Below the pieces are notes generated by a model. That model saw only the letters and a list, made by a program, of their open reading frames with translations. It was not told the origin of the DNA and made no database searches. A stretch of 64,000 bases of DNA. Source: Strigamia acuminata. Its lineage: Eukaryota > Arthropoda > Chilopoda > Geophilomorpha > Linotaeniidae. Location of the stretch: positions 22,809,060 through 22,873,059 of the forward strand of contig OX442314.1 of NCBI GenBank assembly GCA_949358305.1. The letters run 5' to 3'. A program made the translations under genes and the position numbers. Each line of letters opens with the position of its first letter. Position 1 is the first letter of the stretch. Shown one piece after another: positions 24,397 through 37,000 of the stretch.

Positions 24397-27300
24397 GACG
24401 ATTTCTTATCCTACAATTTAAAACGAAAAAAAAATCAATCAATCTCAAATTTGTCCAAGTTTGACACAAAATAAACAACATAAAGAATTTAAAAGCAGAA
24501 AAAAAAAAAAAAAAAAACCAAGTACATAAAAACCACAGAATCGAGAATGAGGTGTCCATCTGCGTTGAACACCACAAATCAAGACACACCTACCCTCCCC
24601 GCACACCATCAACCCCCTCCCCTGCGCCATGACACCTCAACCGCATTCCACAGAATCAAAACAAATCGCCATAGCACCACCTACTGCACTACACTCATTT
24701 TTATGACCGCGTCCAAATTAGACGCGCATTCCAAGAAGTGAAGACTCGTTTCACTGCCATTGAAGACGACAAATGCCGGCCCGAAATTACGACTGCGTTT
24801 GTTGTTGGCTCAAAATTCCACTTAGAGTGAGTGACACACGAGCCGAATTGTTGACAGCTCGCATCCAAAACACTTTGTTCGCAACAATTATTATTTGTTA
24901 CGCCGTTACATCGAGAAATATATGCAGCATGGACGATTAAACCTACGCGATGTTTTATGCTCCTCTCAAATTATACAGCAAAATGTAATATTTCTAATTG
25001 CCAAAGAAATGTATTGTGGGTAACGTGATTTCTGCTATTAATATATCTTTTTAATGGCAAAACAGAGAAACTAATTACGAATAATTGTAATGTACAAATT
25101 ATACGTTTTTAAAATGATAAAAAAGACAAATAGATAAATGTTTGTTTTGTTTTTCGCCCAAAGTCCATTTATATTTATTCAACAAATTGTGAGTGCAAAT
25201 AAACAGCAAAAAATGATGGAACGAATGTCGATAGCTCGATTAAAATTGTTAGAAAAAATAATGCTAGAAAATTTGAGATTAAAAATTATATTTTAAAAGA
25301 AAAGAAAAAAAATTTAATTATAGGGTTAATTTTTTATTTTGTTCCATTTTTCAATTTAGATCCGATTCTAATAATAAATGTATTAAACGTCATTTGAAAT
25401 AGCAGTATCACTGTTTCAATATATCCAGTGAGCAATTATTTGCAATGGAGCTGCTGGGTTGAATCATGTCTTATTTCATTGGTTAAGGTGTGGGCCAACT
25501 GTCGTCATGACAACACCATTTTCACCCACCACCCTATCAATCGTGACACCACCGCACAATTTTAGTCCCCGAAATTTCTCATTTCAAGCCGACAACCAAT
25601 CAAATTTATTTGATTTATACGTATAGGGGAGAAAAAAAAATGGCGGCGTGGGGAAAACACGACCCAAAAAAACGAAAGAAAAATAAACAAAATTGTGCAA
25701 ATCGTCATGGAAACCAGAAAAATCGTCAAAAACTAAATAAAACGCCGAAAAATGTGATCGCCGAGCTTAATGAGGCCGAGTCCCAAAGGAGTTGGTGCTC
25801 TTTTGACTAATGGCCTTCACTCAGTTGAAGGTAAGGGTGGGTGTGGGGTGGGAAATGAGTGGGGGAAAGAAGGAAAGGGGGGTGATGTCCGTTCCTATCT
25901 ATTGATTGGCTGCCGGGTCTCGTGGTCCCAAACCTAGAGCCAAGAAGGGAGGCAAAGGAAAGTGAGATTAGGTTGTGAGCAGGCATTGGAGGGTGAAGAC
26001 TGAGCCAAGGAAGTGGACAAAAGTGAGTCAGTTGACTCGTCCATCTGATAAATAAATGGACAAGAATGGAGCTGGACATTGCTGAGTCCGACTGAGGGGT
26101 TTACTAACATTCAAAGGAGTTTTCGTGTTGGGATTTCAATTTGGTCATCCGTTGGCCGAAGGAAGTGTTTTGTGGTTTAGAAAACGTTGGATTTTGTATT
26201 TTGCCGCTTGTTTTGCGGAGAATTTAACGTTTCACGTTTGCGTTTAGCAATTAAATGTCAATTTTTGGTCAATTAATGTTTACAAATGTGGATATTTACA
26301 AGTTGTAGTTTAGTATCGACGAATTATTGTCATTTTTTGCTTGTATACTTGAATTCAAGGGGCAACATGTTTTTAAGTGATTATGTGTGCTTAGTGCAAA
26401 ATGTAAGTATACAGGTCGATTGATGTCTATTTTTATTTTTTTATTTAGCTGACAGACAAAATTTTTTTTGTTTTAAAAAAAAAGCGAGAGAAAACAAAAC
26501 CGATGACGAGTAAATTGTGTATCTATGACAGCATTGCATTTCTCTCTCCTGCCTTGGGAAATCACAGGTTTCTGATTGGTTGTCATTCAAACTATATTTC
26601 TATGGCTTTTCCAAATTAAATTCGTTGACTGCCCACTTTTGCCTTGAAATTGCAGTTTTTTTCCTTTCTATTTTTCTTCTTTACCGTTCGAATAAAATTA
26701 AAAACAAATTTCTAAATAATAAACACACGAACTTTCACGTAAATTTTACATAAGAATAAAATAAACTAAAACGTCAAAACAGATTTTTATAAAAAAAAAA
26801 TATTTTTTCTATTACTAACCAGCTAACAATTTCAAACTGTACCCTAAACCTAACAGCATTCAAAGTCCTTTAGACTATTCGTCACCACACAGAACCTTTG
26901 ACCTCATTTCTTTGTCCAGCTTTCATGAATGGATAGAATCGACATTTCCAATACCAATATTTCACTCATTCCATCTAACCACAGCATCATTCCACACAAT
27001 AAATCCATTGTCTACCGAAATCTACAAATTAATTAATTCTTTTTTTTTAATAATAAAACACCACATTTTTTTATATCCCTTTCCAGCCCCAATATACAAT
27101 TTATGACCTTATTTTGTGGTTACGCACACACAATAAGTGCACGCTTCCGGTCAAAACTAAATTCTAACAATAATTTCCAATTGTTGCAGAATCGATCCCC
27201 CAAAAAAGAAGAAAAAAACAATGGGCGAGGAATGTAAATGAAAAGTTTGCACCGGTAAAAGATTGTTTGAAGTGTGGGCAAGAGACAGTGAAATGCTTTA

Positions 27301-28194
27301 TCTTTGCAGCCCTCACGATTCGGATTAAGAGAGCAATCAAGCAAATGAACACGTTACACCGTTGTCTGCTCTTGTTTCCATGGCAACAACTGATGCACGA
27401 CTACACACTGATTTCAACAAGGGGGTGGTGCGGCAAAAAACTTGCTAAACATGTCATGCACTTCACTTCCGGTCACAGATTCTTATACGTTACAAATCTT
27501 TCTTTTTTTCCTTCTGCATTTAGCAAAGGGGATGCGTGTGATCGTGTTCGCGTCTGAGCCGTGTAATTGAAATTTGGTTGAAAATGAAGAAAAAAAACGC
27601 CGTCTGTTGGCATTAATGTCAAGGATCTGGTTATGTAAGGTGGCGCATTGTGTTGGAAACGGAGGGCAGAATACACGTAACCTGCCACCCCGCGCTTTTT
27701 TTTTTACAAGCATCAAAAACCAGTTCTTTGTGTCGAGGGGAGTGAGGTGTCCAAACATGAGCCTCCAAATCACCCCGGTGACCTTTTTTTTGCTCCACAG
27801 GGAGGGTGTTGAATAAGCCGCTTAAAAAGTGAACAGCCGCAGGTCAACAATAAAACTGCAATTGAATGGGGGGACAAAAAAGTCGAAAGGAACCCTCCGC
27901 CTTCCAATTAGAAATGAACCCCGAGACAAGTTTTTCCGTCCGGGTTTGCGCGCTGATTTCAATTTTTTTTTCAATTTTTTTTTTAAATTTTAATTTTTTT
28001 TAGGTTATTAAATATTAAATTACCAAACACACGACTGAAAAAATCGGTCATGTAAACCACAAACCGTAAACAGGACTCTAGAAACTATAAATTGAGTTGC
28101 ATTGCATCAGATTTAATAATAAAGATTTTTATTTATTTTTTTCTATAGGTATTATTTACAATTTAAACACAAAATTGTAGAGGAAAATTGATTC
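24397..28194. other. Intergenic DNA upstream of CAAP1
   Basis: This should contain the CAAP1 5' UTR and promoter; the G+C-richer stretch at about 24710-24850 is a candidate. An X-box palindrome GTTTCCATGGCAAC lies at 27374-27387, an ETS-type ACTTCCGGT at 27464-27472 and a CTCF-like word at 27599-27610. No further gene is supported. Confidence 0.45.
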
Positions 28195-28202
28195 CTCCAA
28201 AA

Positions 28203-28407
28203 CAGGGAGGGGTTCCCATACTTTTTAGCATCGCGACCCATTTTTAAGCAAGGCGATCTTCCGCATTAAATTTTTCAAAAATAAACTATACTAAAAAGAA
28301 AAAAAGAAATTTTTATATAATTTTGCATAAAATTTTACATAAATTTGCAAAAAAAAGCTTGTCCTATTTAGGCGTGTGTCAGGGTGCGCACAGTTTGGGA
28401 AACACTG
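28203..28407. mobile_element. Non-autonomous hAT-type MITE with perfect 8-bp TSD
   Basis: The 205-bp element starts CAGGGAGGGGTTCCCATAC and ends GTTTGGGAAACACTG. Reversed, the right end reads CAGTGTTTCCCAAAC, so the termini pair once a few inserted bases are allowed. CTCCAAAA stands directly on both sides (28195-28202 and 28408-28415) as a perfect 8-bp target duplication. The TTCCCAAAC-type terminus and 8-bp duplication are typical of hAT elements. It is a different family from the element at 5718. Confidence 0.85.
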
Positions 28408-28474
28408 CTCCAAAATATTACATTAAACCGCAAATTCGAATAGCGAAATCAACAAAGTCCCCTACAGAGCGGCG

Positions 28475-28476
<2 letters not shown>

Positions 28477-28540
<64 letters not shown>
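28477..28540. repeat. (AT)32 microsatellite
   Basis: The 64 bp of uninterrupted AT would be highly mutable. The Ile/Tyr repeat frame read across it is an artefact. Confidence 0.97.
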
Positions 28541-28543
<3 letters not shown>

Positions 28544-31500
28544 CAACAAATTTCGCTGCATACCACGAGCAATGGCGCAAATAATGGAGATTGAATACCG
28601 CTAAGACAGTTAGAGCAACGTATCATTTCTATAACATCGATATAGCAATATTAAAAAAAAGAAAAATCTACTTTTTTTTTTCCTTCTTCTTTTTTTTCTT
28701 CCCCACCTCCACTTCAATAAAATTCGAGAGATGATACAGAGTTCGTCGAGAAGAGTGTTTTGTTCCCTTGGGAACGCATAGATGCTGCTCCGAGGGAGAT
28801 GGTCCCATTACGCCCCACCCGCCTCAGCCACCTTATTGAATTTTTTTTGGAAGGCGAAACACTTTGGTCCGATATTCTTGCGGCCAGCCATTACAGCACC
28901 CAATAAAACATTGGACTATTGCCGCCATGATAACCAGTGGATAAAAATGGAGAAGGGTGGATGTTTGGCGCGTGTCTTTGTATCCCAATGAGCGTGGAAG
29001 AGGCTATTTTAGAATTGTGTGCACATCGCCTTGGTCTGCTAACAAAATTAGGTTTTCATTGGGCTTAGTGGATTTACAGTGGATGGTTGGCGGGCTTTAA
29101 TCGAGGTTGTGAAAAATAAAAGCTGATTAAGTCGTAAAAAAAAGCAAAGGCAGATGGTGAAAAGGCATCTGGACTTTAGAAAAATTTGATTTTCACACCA
29201 TGTGTTGCTGTCCACTCCACGTACGGGAAAAGTAAAACAATAATAAAATATAAAATCCGCTTCAAAGTTCTCCTTTATGGCTGCAATAACTTTTTTAATG
29301 TTTGCTTTTATTGAGACTCCAAAGTGGACTGTAAATGACCGCCTTTTGGTTGCTTTCACTGCATTGCTTTAATATATATGTTTATCTTTATAATACGCCA
29401 ACGATTCAGCATCAACAATTTTTAACTTTTTTTCTATAAAGTAATATTATTTATTTATTGTAATTAAGGCAATTGAAGTTTAGTCGCAAACTGCGTGTAT
29501 ATATACGTCAAAATGACAGTTGTCAACCTATACAGGACTGGTGGATGGTCCTTGTAATTAATAACAATGAGTGACAAGTAGCTTATTAAGATATTAGTAC
29601 ACACTTGGAGCAAAGAAGTGGAATAAATGCAACGATACATCATCAGTCGAGGCGTGAACATAGCAACAGTGCATCGTGACCACCTGCTATACTCATCAAC
29701 GAAAACAAACGAATCAAAAGAGCAAAAATCCGATTCAATATTCAGCCCAAGTTTTGTTTACACATTTTTTTTATATATAAGCTTATAAAAATAATAATAA
29801 AAAAGTCAATGATTCAAAGTAAAACTCGTTTGCTCTCTTATTTATGTCTGTGTAACAATAATAATATTGGTGTTGTTAAGATAAAATTGACAGTTTTCAA
29901 GCAACAAGGAAACTATGTAAAAATTTGATAGATTTACAACATTTATTAACTTGTAATTTCAAGCTAATAATTGCCTCAACATGTCAAAATCAACCGGCAG
30001 CGACGACATATTTTACTGCCGCTGCGCGGTGAAGCCGAACTATTTTCGCTGCAATTCATTTTACAACGGCCTGGCGGGGAGGAGGTTATTTACCTTTTAG
30101 AACCGGTGGACTTTTGTCACATAGCAGATGTTCACTTGTCGTGTTTAAGTCCACGACTAAAGTTTGCAGTTAAAAATAAAACAGATCCCGTTGTCGTAGG
30201 CCTAGCGGGAGGTTTTGATTTGCACTCACGCAAAGATCAAAGACGCAAAGATGAAAATGAAACATCAGTGTTTGAATTTGGTGTTGAATGATTCAACTTT
30301 GACGAATAGGAGTCGAAAGAAGAAGCAAAATGGACGAAGTTCGGGATAAAAAATAAAATATTAGCGCGGCGAAGGTAAATTCAGAGCAAACAAGGCGAAT
30401 GTTTATTGTTTTGCGTTGTAATTTATTGCTCAACTCATGACAAATTACTATCATTTGATGTTAAGTTTATGAGTCAAAAACAATTGATGGACGCCTTCTT
30501 TTAGTGTCATTTTGCTGTTTGTTAGCTCAAAATAAATATTAAATTTGTCATGGGTTTTCATCGTGTGTAACGACTAAAGTCGTAATATTTTGTAAATGTT
30601 GTTTACGTTAAAAATTATATCACTAAATTTTATGTGTCAATTCTGTGTACAGTAGTTTGTCTACAAGATTTGGTGAACAAAATGTGTTTTTTTTTTTGTC
30701 TATGTACATTTTTTGTCACCAGGAAGAACGGGGGGCGCATCTCTAATTTCTAAATATTTATATTGTGTTTAAAAAGAAATAATATTGCCGGCACTTCCTA
30801 TTGGAATACCAGACAGAAATGTTTAAATCGTATTTTTTCGACTATTTATTGTTTTATGCAAAATTTCAAGGTCCCTGACGAAATTTTAAAAAGCAAACGT
30901 TTGGTCTTGTTGAACCAAAGAAAATTTATCGAATTTCGAAATTTTAGTCAACCAATTATAATTATACCAATTATACCAAACAAAAAAATCAAATTTTTCA
31001 TTCAAATTTATTTTCTGGTGAAGCGCAGGAAAGCTCCAGGGGCAGCAGACAAAACCAGCTGAAAAATGCACAGATTTTTTAGCCATAACCGTGAGAAAAA
31101 AAAACAAAAAACATATATGAAAGCAATTCACGACAAATTGCGCATTTCATTTGACATTTGTCTTTATTATATTTAATTCAAACTCAAAACTATTTCTATT
31201 ATGCCCTTTGCGCCATTTTTCTCCTCAGCGGTTTCATTCATCCGCTTCTTTTGCGCCGAACTGCGCGCACACATTCATGTCAATTTAAAAAATAAAAAAT
31301 AAAAACCAAAATGTATTTAAACCCATTTACGTCACAATTTTGCACACGAAAATTACAGACTACTCCAGAAACGCGCTCGCTTTCCCTCTTTTGAACCGAC
31401 GAAGGCGAACTCGAGCTCTTTTCTTTAAAACCGGCACATGTCAGAAATGCAAACCTGTGGTTACAAAGAAAGCTTTCATCGAGACATTTCCTCCTGACCT

Positions 31501-33683
31501 TTCTTTCATTCGCCCTCTGTATCCCTACCCCCGGATCACGAAATATAGTTGTGTCGCAAGGTGCCGAGTTTGTCCTAACATTTCTTTTTCCAAAACCAAC
31601 GATAAATGTTTGTAATATTTTCCCACAATAAGTTACCAACTTCCAACTTCCAACTGTGCAAATTTGAAATCTTTCGTCCGTACAAATACAGTTCGGGCGA
31701 TGAGAAAAATGTGCTGGAACTTAATTAAACTGGTAATTTACGAAGTCGCGCCTCGAACAACTTAATTCCTCTCCAGCTTTGCCTCACTTGACAGGTTGTC
31801 TACCTGAGTGTCTATTTATAGAACGTGTTCCTATCACCTGCAAGTGACGGCCAAAAACCCCTCAAGATTTCCCCTTCCCCCAAACACCTGTCAAGTCGGC
31901 CAACAACAAACATCCAACCGGCTGAGACCGAGAGTGAAGAGTGAATCTGAGCACGGTTCGTGACAACTAAAAAAGCACCTCTCCGCTATTATATACCTTG
32001 TTGGGAAAAAAGCAATATTGTTAATTACTTAATTTTTAAGTTCAAAATTACAGGAAGTGGATAATTACGGCTGTCAGTCTGACTCGCGTCCCGTTTTATG
32101 TTCAAAACTGATTGCGGGTTTCGAATTTGGGAAAAATGATTCAACACTTGTTTATCTCGAGCTTGAAATACAAAATTGTCCACATAATTGTGGTGTGTGT
32201 AAGGGATGTTAAATTAAATTGTAGGGTCGCGATGGGTGCACGTTGTTGGTCAGTTTCTGGGAACTGGTTTCCAAGAAAGGCTGAAAAATTCTACACAGGT
32301 GTTCTTGCAATGGACACGGTTAGCTGCTTTTCGATTCCGCTCATCCGAAGCAAATAAAATTAAGCAAACAAGGAAGATTTGCTCCATTTCAAATACATGT
32401 AGCGGTAAACACATATGCAGACAACAAATAAATTTACTCAATCAAATTTTTGAAGAATTTGTGCGCAATTCTCGATCTTGGTCATTCGGTGAACTAACAT
32501 TGAAAAACAACCGACATCTCGGACGTATATTCCCTAGACGTGTTGTAAACCGAAGGAAAAGAAGAAATACTACACCAATAGCGATAGATAATAATGAATC
32601 GTCCAAAAAAGAGTGATGCCGTGTAGGAAAGCCAACTAACTATAACATTTACTCAAAATGTGTCATTTTAAGTGATATATATTGAATAAACAGTTAACTA
32701 AACTTGAAAAATAAATGAGATTTTTACAATTCGGCATTTGTGGTGATGTAATTTTGATTTTCCAAAAAAACCGCAAACTGTGTGTAACATTTTCGTCGTT
32801 TATCATTATTTTTTGTATACTTATAAATCATACATTCACCACAAAATTACATTTATCTCAATTAACTCTAAGTTCCAAAGAGATGATTTCATTCCTTCCA
32901 AACTTTGATAACAAGCAGTTGGTCGTTATTGTATTTGAAGTCTGTTTTTGACATTCCTCTCAAGGCATCTTTAGAAGCGCTATGATGGCTACATCCGGGC
33001 CTCGAGTAAAGGAGGGGAAAGGTGGAAGTGGATTTGCAATAATGCACTTTTTGTAGGTTTTCCTGGGAAGACATATATATTGAAAAGCATTTCCATTGAA
33101 TCCAATCCAGACATCTGGAAAGCATGTTGCAATAATAAATAAAAATAAAAAAAGTAAATTAAACCAAATCATAAATACACCACTTTAGTGGCAAATTTTA
33201 TCGAATGCATTCTGTACAAACAAGGATGTTTGTATTGTTGAATTCGTCGAATGTGCTTTGTCCGCAACATTTGCCACAGAGCTTCATCGTGATTAATTAT
33301 GAGGAAAATACTTTTTTTCTTTTCATTGGAATACATTTGTCAGGTATAAAATAAATTGAAGTAGCATAATATTGACAACAACTCATTGTCACATTTTTTC
33401 CTCCTTTCAAAGTGACTTTAACAACCAAATCAACCAATATCAACCTCTATTTCCGCTTTTTTTTCTATACTTTCATTTCATTTCAATCCAAAATGTCACC
33501 CAACACAACAAAAGACAATACCGCGCTAAATTCTATATATAACCCAAAAACCTTATAAGTTTGGGGGATTTACAGATATAAAGAGACCAATAGGATTTAA
33601 GGAGGGTGGGGTCTAAAAACCACATGCATGACTCATTGCAGACTCTAAAAATAGCTCTAGAGATCATGAACAAAAACAAGATG
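28541..33683. other. Intergenic DNA, no gene supported
   Basis: Frames near 29048-29359 (minus), 29971-30291 (plus) and 32236-32616 (plus) are open, but they match no family I know and lack convincing splice context. Between 31790 and 31905 four CAGGT/ACCTG-type E-box words occur, including two CACCTG. Confidence 0.4.
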
Positions 33684-34070
33684 AAATTTCAGACCCATGA
33701 ATCTGTTTTTAGTGAATTTCAGCTTTCCAACAACTTAAAACGTTACATTTCCAAGAAAAATTGATGTTAAAAACAACATCTTCGACTAAAATCGGCATTT
33801 TGTTGTTGAGATGTCGTGCGCATGCCCACTGCGACTGAAAAGACTAAATCAATCGCCATTTTAAAATTACTTTGACAAAATTTCAGACCCATGAATCGTT
33901 GTAGAGAATCTGTTTTTAGTGAATTTCAGCTTTCCAACAACTTAAAACGTTACATTTCCAAGAAAACTCGACGTTAAAAACAACATTTTCGACTAAAATC
34001 GACATTTTGTTGTTGAGAAACGACTTATAAACAGACTAAATCAATCGCCATTTTAAAATTACTTCGACAA
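33684..34070. repeat. Two-copy tandem duplication, about 194-bp unit
   Basis: Unit 1 (33684-33877) and unit 2 (33878-34070) share long near-identical blocks, for example TTTAGTGAATTTCAGCTTTC and AGACTAAATCAATCGCCATT. Unit 2 carries a 14-nt insertion near its start and a deletion near its middle. Unit 1 also holds an NRF-1-like TGCGCATGC at 33817-33825 that unit 2 has lost. There is no coding content. Confidence 0.9.
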
Positions 34071-37000
34071 TCCATTCTTATTCTACATTTTATTGCCAAT
34101 AATTACAGAACACTACCACGAATCTGAAATCACGCGCTCGCAATCCATCATAGGCTCGCAAGCTTAAAAAAATAAATATAAATCAGAGTGCTATACGCAA
34201 ACAAGTTTACTGCCGCATTTACACCCAAGCCATGGGCATTATGTGCAAATGAAAGTGTCCCTTATTGTTAAGACTTTTTCTACCCCTTCTTTTATCCCCC
34301 ATAGTGAAATACCCCTCGGTTTTATGGGCGGATCTTATTGCTTTTAAGCCTTTCATTGGATGACCAAGCTAAATGACTACTAACTCTTACCAGCCCTTCT
34401 TTTTTTATTATTAGACTTTCAGTTTCAATCTTGTTGCAACAATTAATGTGACTGCTTTCCCGACCCCTACCCCCTTCCGTCTTTCTCCAGCAGTTAATTA
34501 CTCCCCACCAATGAGAGCCGACCTTAAAAATCTTCGTGTGTATACAAAACCCGTTTTTTTTCTGTCAATAAAAAGCCAAACTAACCACAGATGGCAGGTA
34601 CGCAACATTATGGACGCTGTACAATTGGCATCGTCCTATGACTATCATTTTTTCGGGGCTTCTTTATTTTATTATATGCCCACCGACAGATGCAGCCTTT
34701 ACCTATTGTCAATCTAAGTCATTGTATCAATAGGAAGCCTCAATTTGTTAACACAATGAGATAATTCCAGTGAACATCCGCCGCCCGGGGCTATGGGCTC
34801 GACCAGAGACCTAACTCCCATATATTCGTGACATAACACGACTAAATCTCGTGTTGTTTGTCGGCCCATTGGCCCTCCTATCTTTTTTCCTAATTTCTGT
34901 GTGCAGTTTCTATAAGACCTGAACAAACATAAGAAAGGACCCTCAAAGTTGCATAGGGAGCCCGAGTTGTTGCAGCTGAAAGGGCACGTGGACCTCGGCG
35001 AATGGATCGAGCCATGACCAAGCAGAAAAAAGTCTTAAAAGATAATCTGTTTAGGTCGAGCAAGTTGGCCAAAATACGAGGGCGGGATTCGAGTGTCAAA
35101 AATTGAGACATGAATATGATTGATGCTTGTTGATCTAGGTCTAACTAACTCTCGCAACTACACTTTGTATTATATCCCTTTAACCGTGCACTTCGTCATT
35201 GTCACGTTGAAAAATATCTTGATTAACAAACTCGCCATGTGAGAGTTGGATTCAAAGAGTTGCGTCGTCGAGTAATCAAAGGATTACAAAGACCATTAGT
35301 TGCAGGCACGTTCATCATCGATGGAGCAGTGAGTTTACAACCCCTACAAATATATTTCTCCCCATCCCCCTTTCCAATAGATAGAGGGGTTGAGGGTAAT
35401 ATGGAAGGAAGAAGGGGTTGGGGTTTCCAGAATGGGGGATTCTGCTGGATGCGTTCAAGCGTGTTCTAGTTCTGTTCAGTTATGGATTAATACATAAAAA
35501 AAATGATGGTGAAAAACAACAAATATAAAAATATCTTCTTAAATCTTTTATTATATAAATATAAAGTTAATTCGAGCATAAATTTTATCTCTATATGTTT
35601 TTATTTCAAGCACCTGTGCTAGTAAGGCACGAAATTGACATGTGAACTCGAAGGGGAAATTTGACCACTTAGCCTGCTCCAGGGTGACTTCAACTAGTGG
35701 ACAACTTTATCAACCTAAACTTGTTTTTTTTTTTTTTGGATATTCAAACGCAGGGAGGAGGGAATAGCCGGTCAAAGTTCATCAACTGACCCTCTCTATT
35801 TACTGGGTTGACATCGCTTTGGAAATTGAAGTTGAAAGAAAGGTGTATAAGTTTGGCGTTAGGCTTAAAAAGCAAGCTTATAAATTATAATGTTTGCTCA
35901 ACTGGTGTAAAAATGTGTGAATGACTTATTGATATTGTTCGAGAATAATGCGCCGGTTTTTTTCCTCGAGTTTGGACTATCATCTGTTAAAATTTAATAG
36001 CACGCTGTGAATTTGAAATTGATCATTGAACACCAGCGATGACTTTGTACAGGTGGCCACGAACAGGTAATAAAACAGCTGAATGACAAGTAAAAAAAAT
36101 AAACAGGTGGCCAATTTTTAATGGTGTGTTTTACACCTTTTGGTCGATGTCGACTGTGAAATTTAATAAAAATGGATTAAAAACCCCCGTAAAGAAGCCG
36201 AGAAAAAAAAAATCTCGATAAAAACTCCGATATTTCCTTCGTCTAAGCCGACAAAACCAAAATCGAACCAAAAATAATTAAATGCGCGCTTTTAAATTTA
36301 TCCCCGAAGTGCGCAGTGAAGCCAACCCGCAATCAACACGGTAACCGGAAGTGATTGATGATGATGAATAAGAACTCGTCCCAATACAATTTCTCACTTA
36401 ATCTTATTATTTTTTCAAATTTATATCCCACCCACCATTAAAAATATAAAATAAAAAAAATTTTCTAAAATTAAAATTCAGAATTTAACGTAAATAAATA
36501 TTTCCAGCCATTTTTATTCACCCAATTTCCAAAACAATCCCTTTAGGCCTTTCCACATTATTTTAAAAATATTCATAAACGTCACTAATCCCTTCCCCCC
36601 TTCGCCACCCCCATTTCGACTTCCCTCTTAATTCAATCAAAGTTTCGACAAATGTTTAAACACACCTGTTTTCCGATGCACTGTTATACAATAGTGGGCT
36701 TTACTCTGCCCGTTTATTTATCGACCAATTAAAAAGCGGTTGACATAAGCACCTCTCTAGTCAAACGCGCGCGTTCCTGGTCACTTCGCTCTCCGCCCAC
36801 GCGTCTCGCGCATCGTTCACACAACCTTACCGATTACCAAATAGAGAAGTAAAAAAAAAAAGGTAAGAAATGGTATTCATTTTCTTTCTCACATCACTCC
36901 ACTTCATGGTCTGTTTAGCGTCACGTGACTACCTTTTTTCCCCCTTACAAATTTAACGGAACCGGTTTTTCTTACCTTTTCAAACGTTCCAGCAGAAAGG

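Noticed and set aside
28323-28604. Frame with an Ile/Tyr repeat
   Set aside because: It is read through the AT microsatellite and a MITE end.
29048-29359. 103-codon minus-strand frame resembling a repeat fragment
   Set aside because: There is no identifiable domain and no terminal repeats nearby.
32236-32616. 126-codon plus-strand frame with a basic C-terminus
   Set aside because: No family match, no convincing splice context at its start, and a composition explained by AT-rich DNA. It could be revisited if transcripts exist.
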